Source: Athripsodes cinereus (Eukaryota > Arthropoda > Insecta > Trichoptera > Leptoceridae). Taken from it: a stretch of 64,000 nucleotides of DNA. The translations under genes were made by a program, and so were the position numbers. Positions 62,471 to 64,000 of the stretch are shown one piece after another. The stretch is from the NCBI GenBank assembly GCA_947579605.1, contig OX388314.1, positions 3,906,001 to 3,970,000 on the forward strand, in the 5' to 3' direction. Position 1 is the first letter of the stretch. The number at the start of each line of letters is the position of its first letter. The notes below the pieces were generated by a model. It did not search any database and had not been told where the DNA came from. It saw nothing but the letters and a program-made list of their open reading frames with translations.

Positions 62471-64000
62471 ATCAATGCAATAATACCGTCATACATATCC
62501 AATTCTAATGAAAATTGATGAACATGATTGTGTGTCCTAGTAAGCCTACTAACCTAATGCAGCTTATTTCTAATAGTTAGTGTAACGTCAAAAGTGGTGA
62601 TATCACATCATAATATACATGACGTTACGTGCTGCATAAATTTCACACTAAATAGACAATCTACTTGATTGTATGAAGAGGAATAATATATAGATAATAG
62701 AATAAATTGAAACAAGCGTTTCGTTCTACTATGGGTGAAACAAACACGAGGGAGACATCTTTTGACTATTTAGGTAATTATTATTGGTAATTATTATTAA
62801 TAATTTTTAATGACCATGTGAAAATTTTAAGTGCGAAAAACCTCTCTATCCACTTTTCAGAAATATTCAACCATGAATACAGAAATTTAATGGATGAAAT
62901 AAATATGCTTTCATCCTCAAGTAAAAAAACTTAGAAATAGAAATGTGCTATTTTATCTAGAATCGATGTGTCCTTGCATGTGAATCCCTTACTTACCAAT
63001 ATGCTTTCACTGTAATGTCCTTTCTCTGCTAATGTAATACATAAATTGTATCAAGATGTGTGTTTGTTGGAAATGAGTATAAAAGCTATTTGTAGATATT
63101 TTTTTCTATATAACATCAATTTATTTCCAAATTATGTATTTATTTTATTATCGTCGTTAATGAAACCATACATTAATTTGTTTATCTATTTGAATATATA
63201 TGCGTAAATATGTAAGTATATTATACCTAACGTTTTGTCTATTTTTTTTCATAGATTTTGATTTTGATATGTTTTGATTGCACTTTTTTAATCTCTAATT
63301 TTTCTTATTTTAGGAACTTTTCATACTAATTACTATAAGTACAGTACAAAGCTTCATTGTTATAAAAACGAAAAAAAAATCATCTCTATATCATTCTAAA
63401 CTTTTATCAAATATAAAACTAAATTCTTATAAAACTTTATCGAAATTAATCTTAATTCAAAAGTAATTAGAAACATTATTTTATTTTGTTCTATTTCAAG
63501 ATCGTGTAGAATCAAAGCAACGCCAACGTTGGGTAATTTCACTCCAACATAATAAAGTATTCAACGAGCGTTCATATTGGGTAAGAGTGAAACTCGGACA
63601 CTCCGCTATGGGCATTAATGAGCATTACAACGCCCAGGATATACATTAACAAATAATATTTTATGAGTACACATAACATTTTATTATTCATCTCACAATA
63701 AATAAAACAATAAACAAACACCATCACTCAACAATACAAGACAGTGTACAATGTAAAATCTATTAATTATATTCAGTGTCATTTTCAATACTATATTATA
63801 CAGGGTAGTATGTCAGTAAGACGACACTGCGTCTCATACCGTATTTAACGTTTACGTAATTAATACGTTTTTAATTAACGAAGTAGGTATTATTAGATAG
63901 AACTTAATTGCTTTAGAATTAGAACATAATGATATCTGTTATTTCGATAAATCTATTTCAAATCACTTTATAATTTAAGTATATTAATATCTAATTGTTT
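62471..64000. other. Intergenic to window end
   Basis: No supported gene. Near 63523-63600, GTTGGGTAATTTCACTCC and TTGGGTAAGAGTGAAACTC look like two diverged copies of a short motif. Confidence 0.4.

Overview
The window is repeat-rich, AT-rich nuclear DNA from an arthropod, most likely an insect. The case rests on a Helitron, a Ty3/gypsy LTR retrotransposon, Jockey/R1-like and RTE-like LINEs, a tRNA-derived SINE, several MITEs, insect-style Kozak contexts and one nuclear-type tRNA. I could not fix the order or species. No ordinary host protein gene is recognisable. The only non-mobile gene I can support is an elongator tRNA-Met(CAU) at 24441-24513.

Layout: (1) 1-6.6 kb: intergenic sequence with LINE scraps, three local tandem duplications and a textbook hAT-type MITE with an 8-bp target duplication (4697-5139). 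(2) 6.7-15.2 kb: an apparently intact Helitron Rep/helicase gene of 1657 codons carrying an in-frame array of 69-bp repeats. It is followed by 3.5 kb of non-coding sequence with nested repeats and ends at a Helitron 3' hairpin plus CTAG. (3) 16.4-22.2 kb: an apparently full-length LINE on the minus strand with a long A tail, a zinc-knuckle ORF1, a large in-frame extension after one UGA, and an endonuclease/reverse-transcriptase ORF2. (4) 22.7-37.6 kb: 3' fragments of several LINE families, SINE copies, MITEs and the tRNA. (5) 37.7-47.4 kb: a young gypsy element with near-identical 806-bp LTRs, gag, and a pol in the -1 frame. (6) 47.5-64 kb: more LINE 3' ends, SINEs (one nested in a LINE fragment) and two long inverted repeats.

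The most interesting signals are translational. In the minus-strand LINE, ORF1 ends at UGA directly followed by CUAG, a known leaky-stop context. The same frame stays open for 366 more codons, rich in hydrophobic segments, and its own UGA overlaps the ORF2 start as AUGA. Readthrough followed by termination-reinitiation would express three products from one RNA. In the gypsy element, gag and pol meet at a canonical A-AAA-AAC slippery heptamer two codons' length before the gag stop, with a 9-bp stem starting 7 nt downstream.

A roughly 245-bp dispersed repeat with a (TAG)n tail, called family A below, occurs more than a dozen times and looks like an unclassified SINE-sized element. Boundaries of decayed repeats are approximate because they were read by eye.
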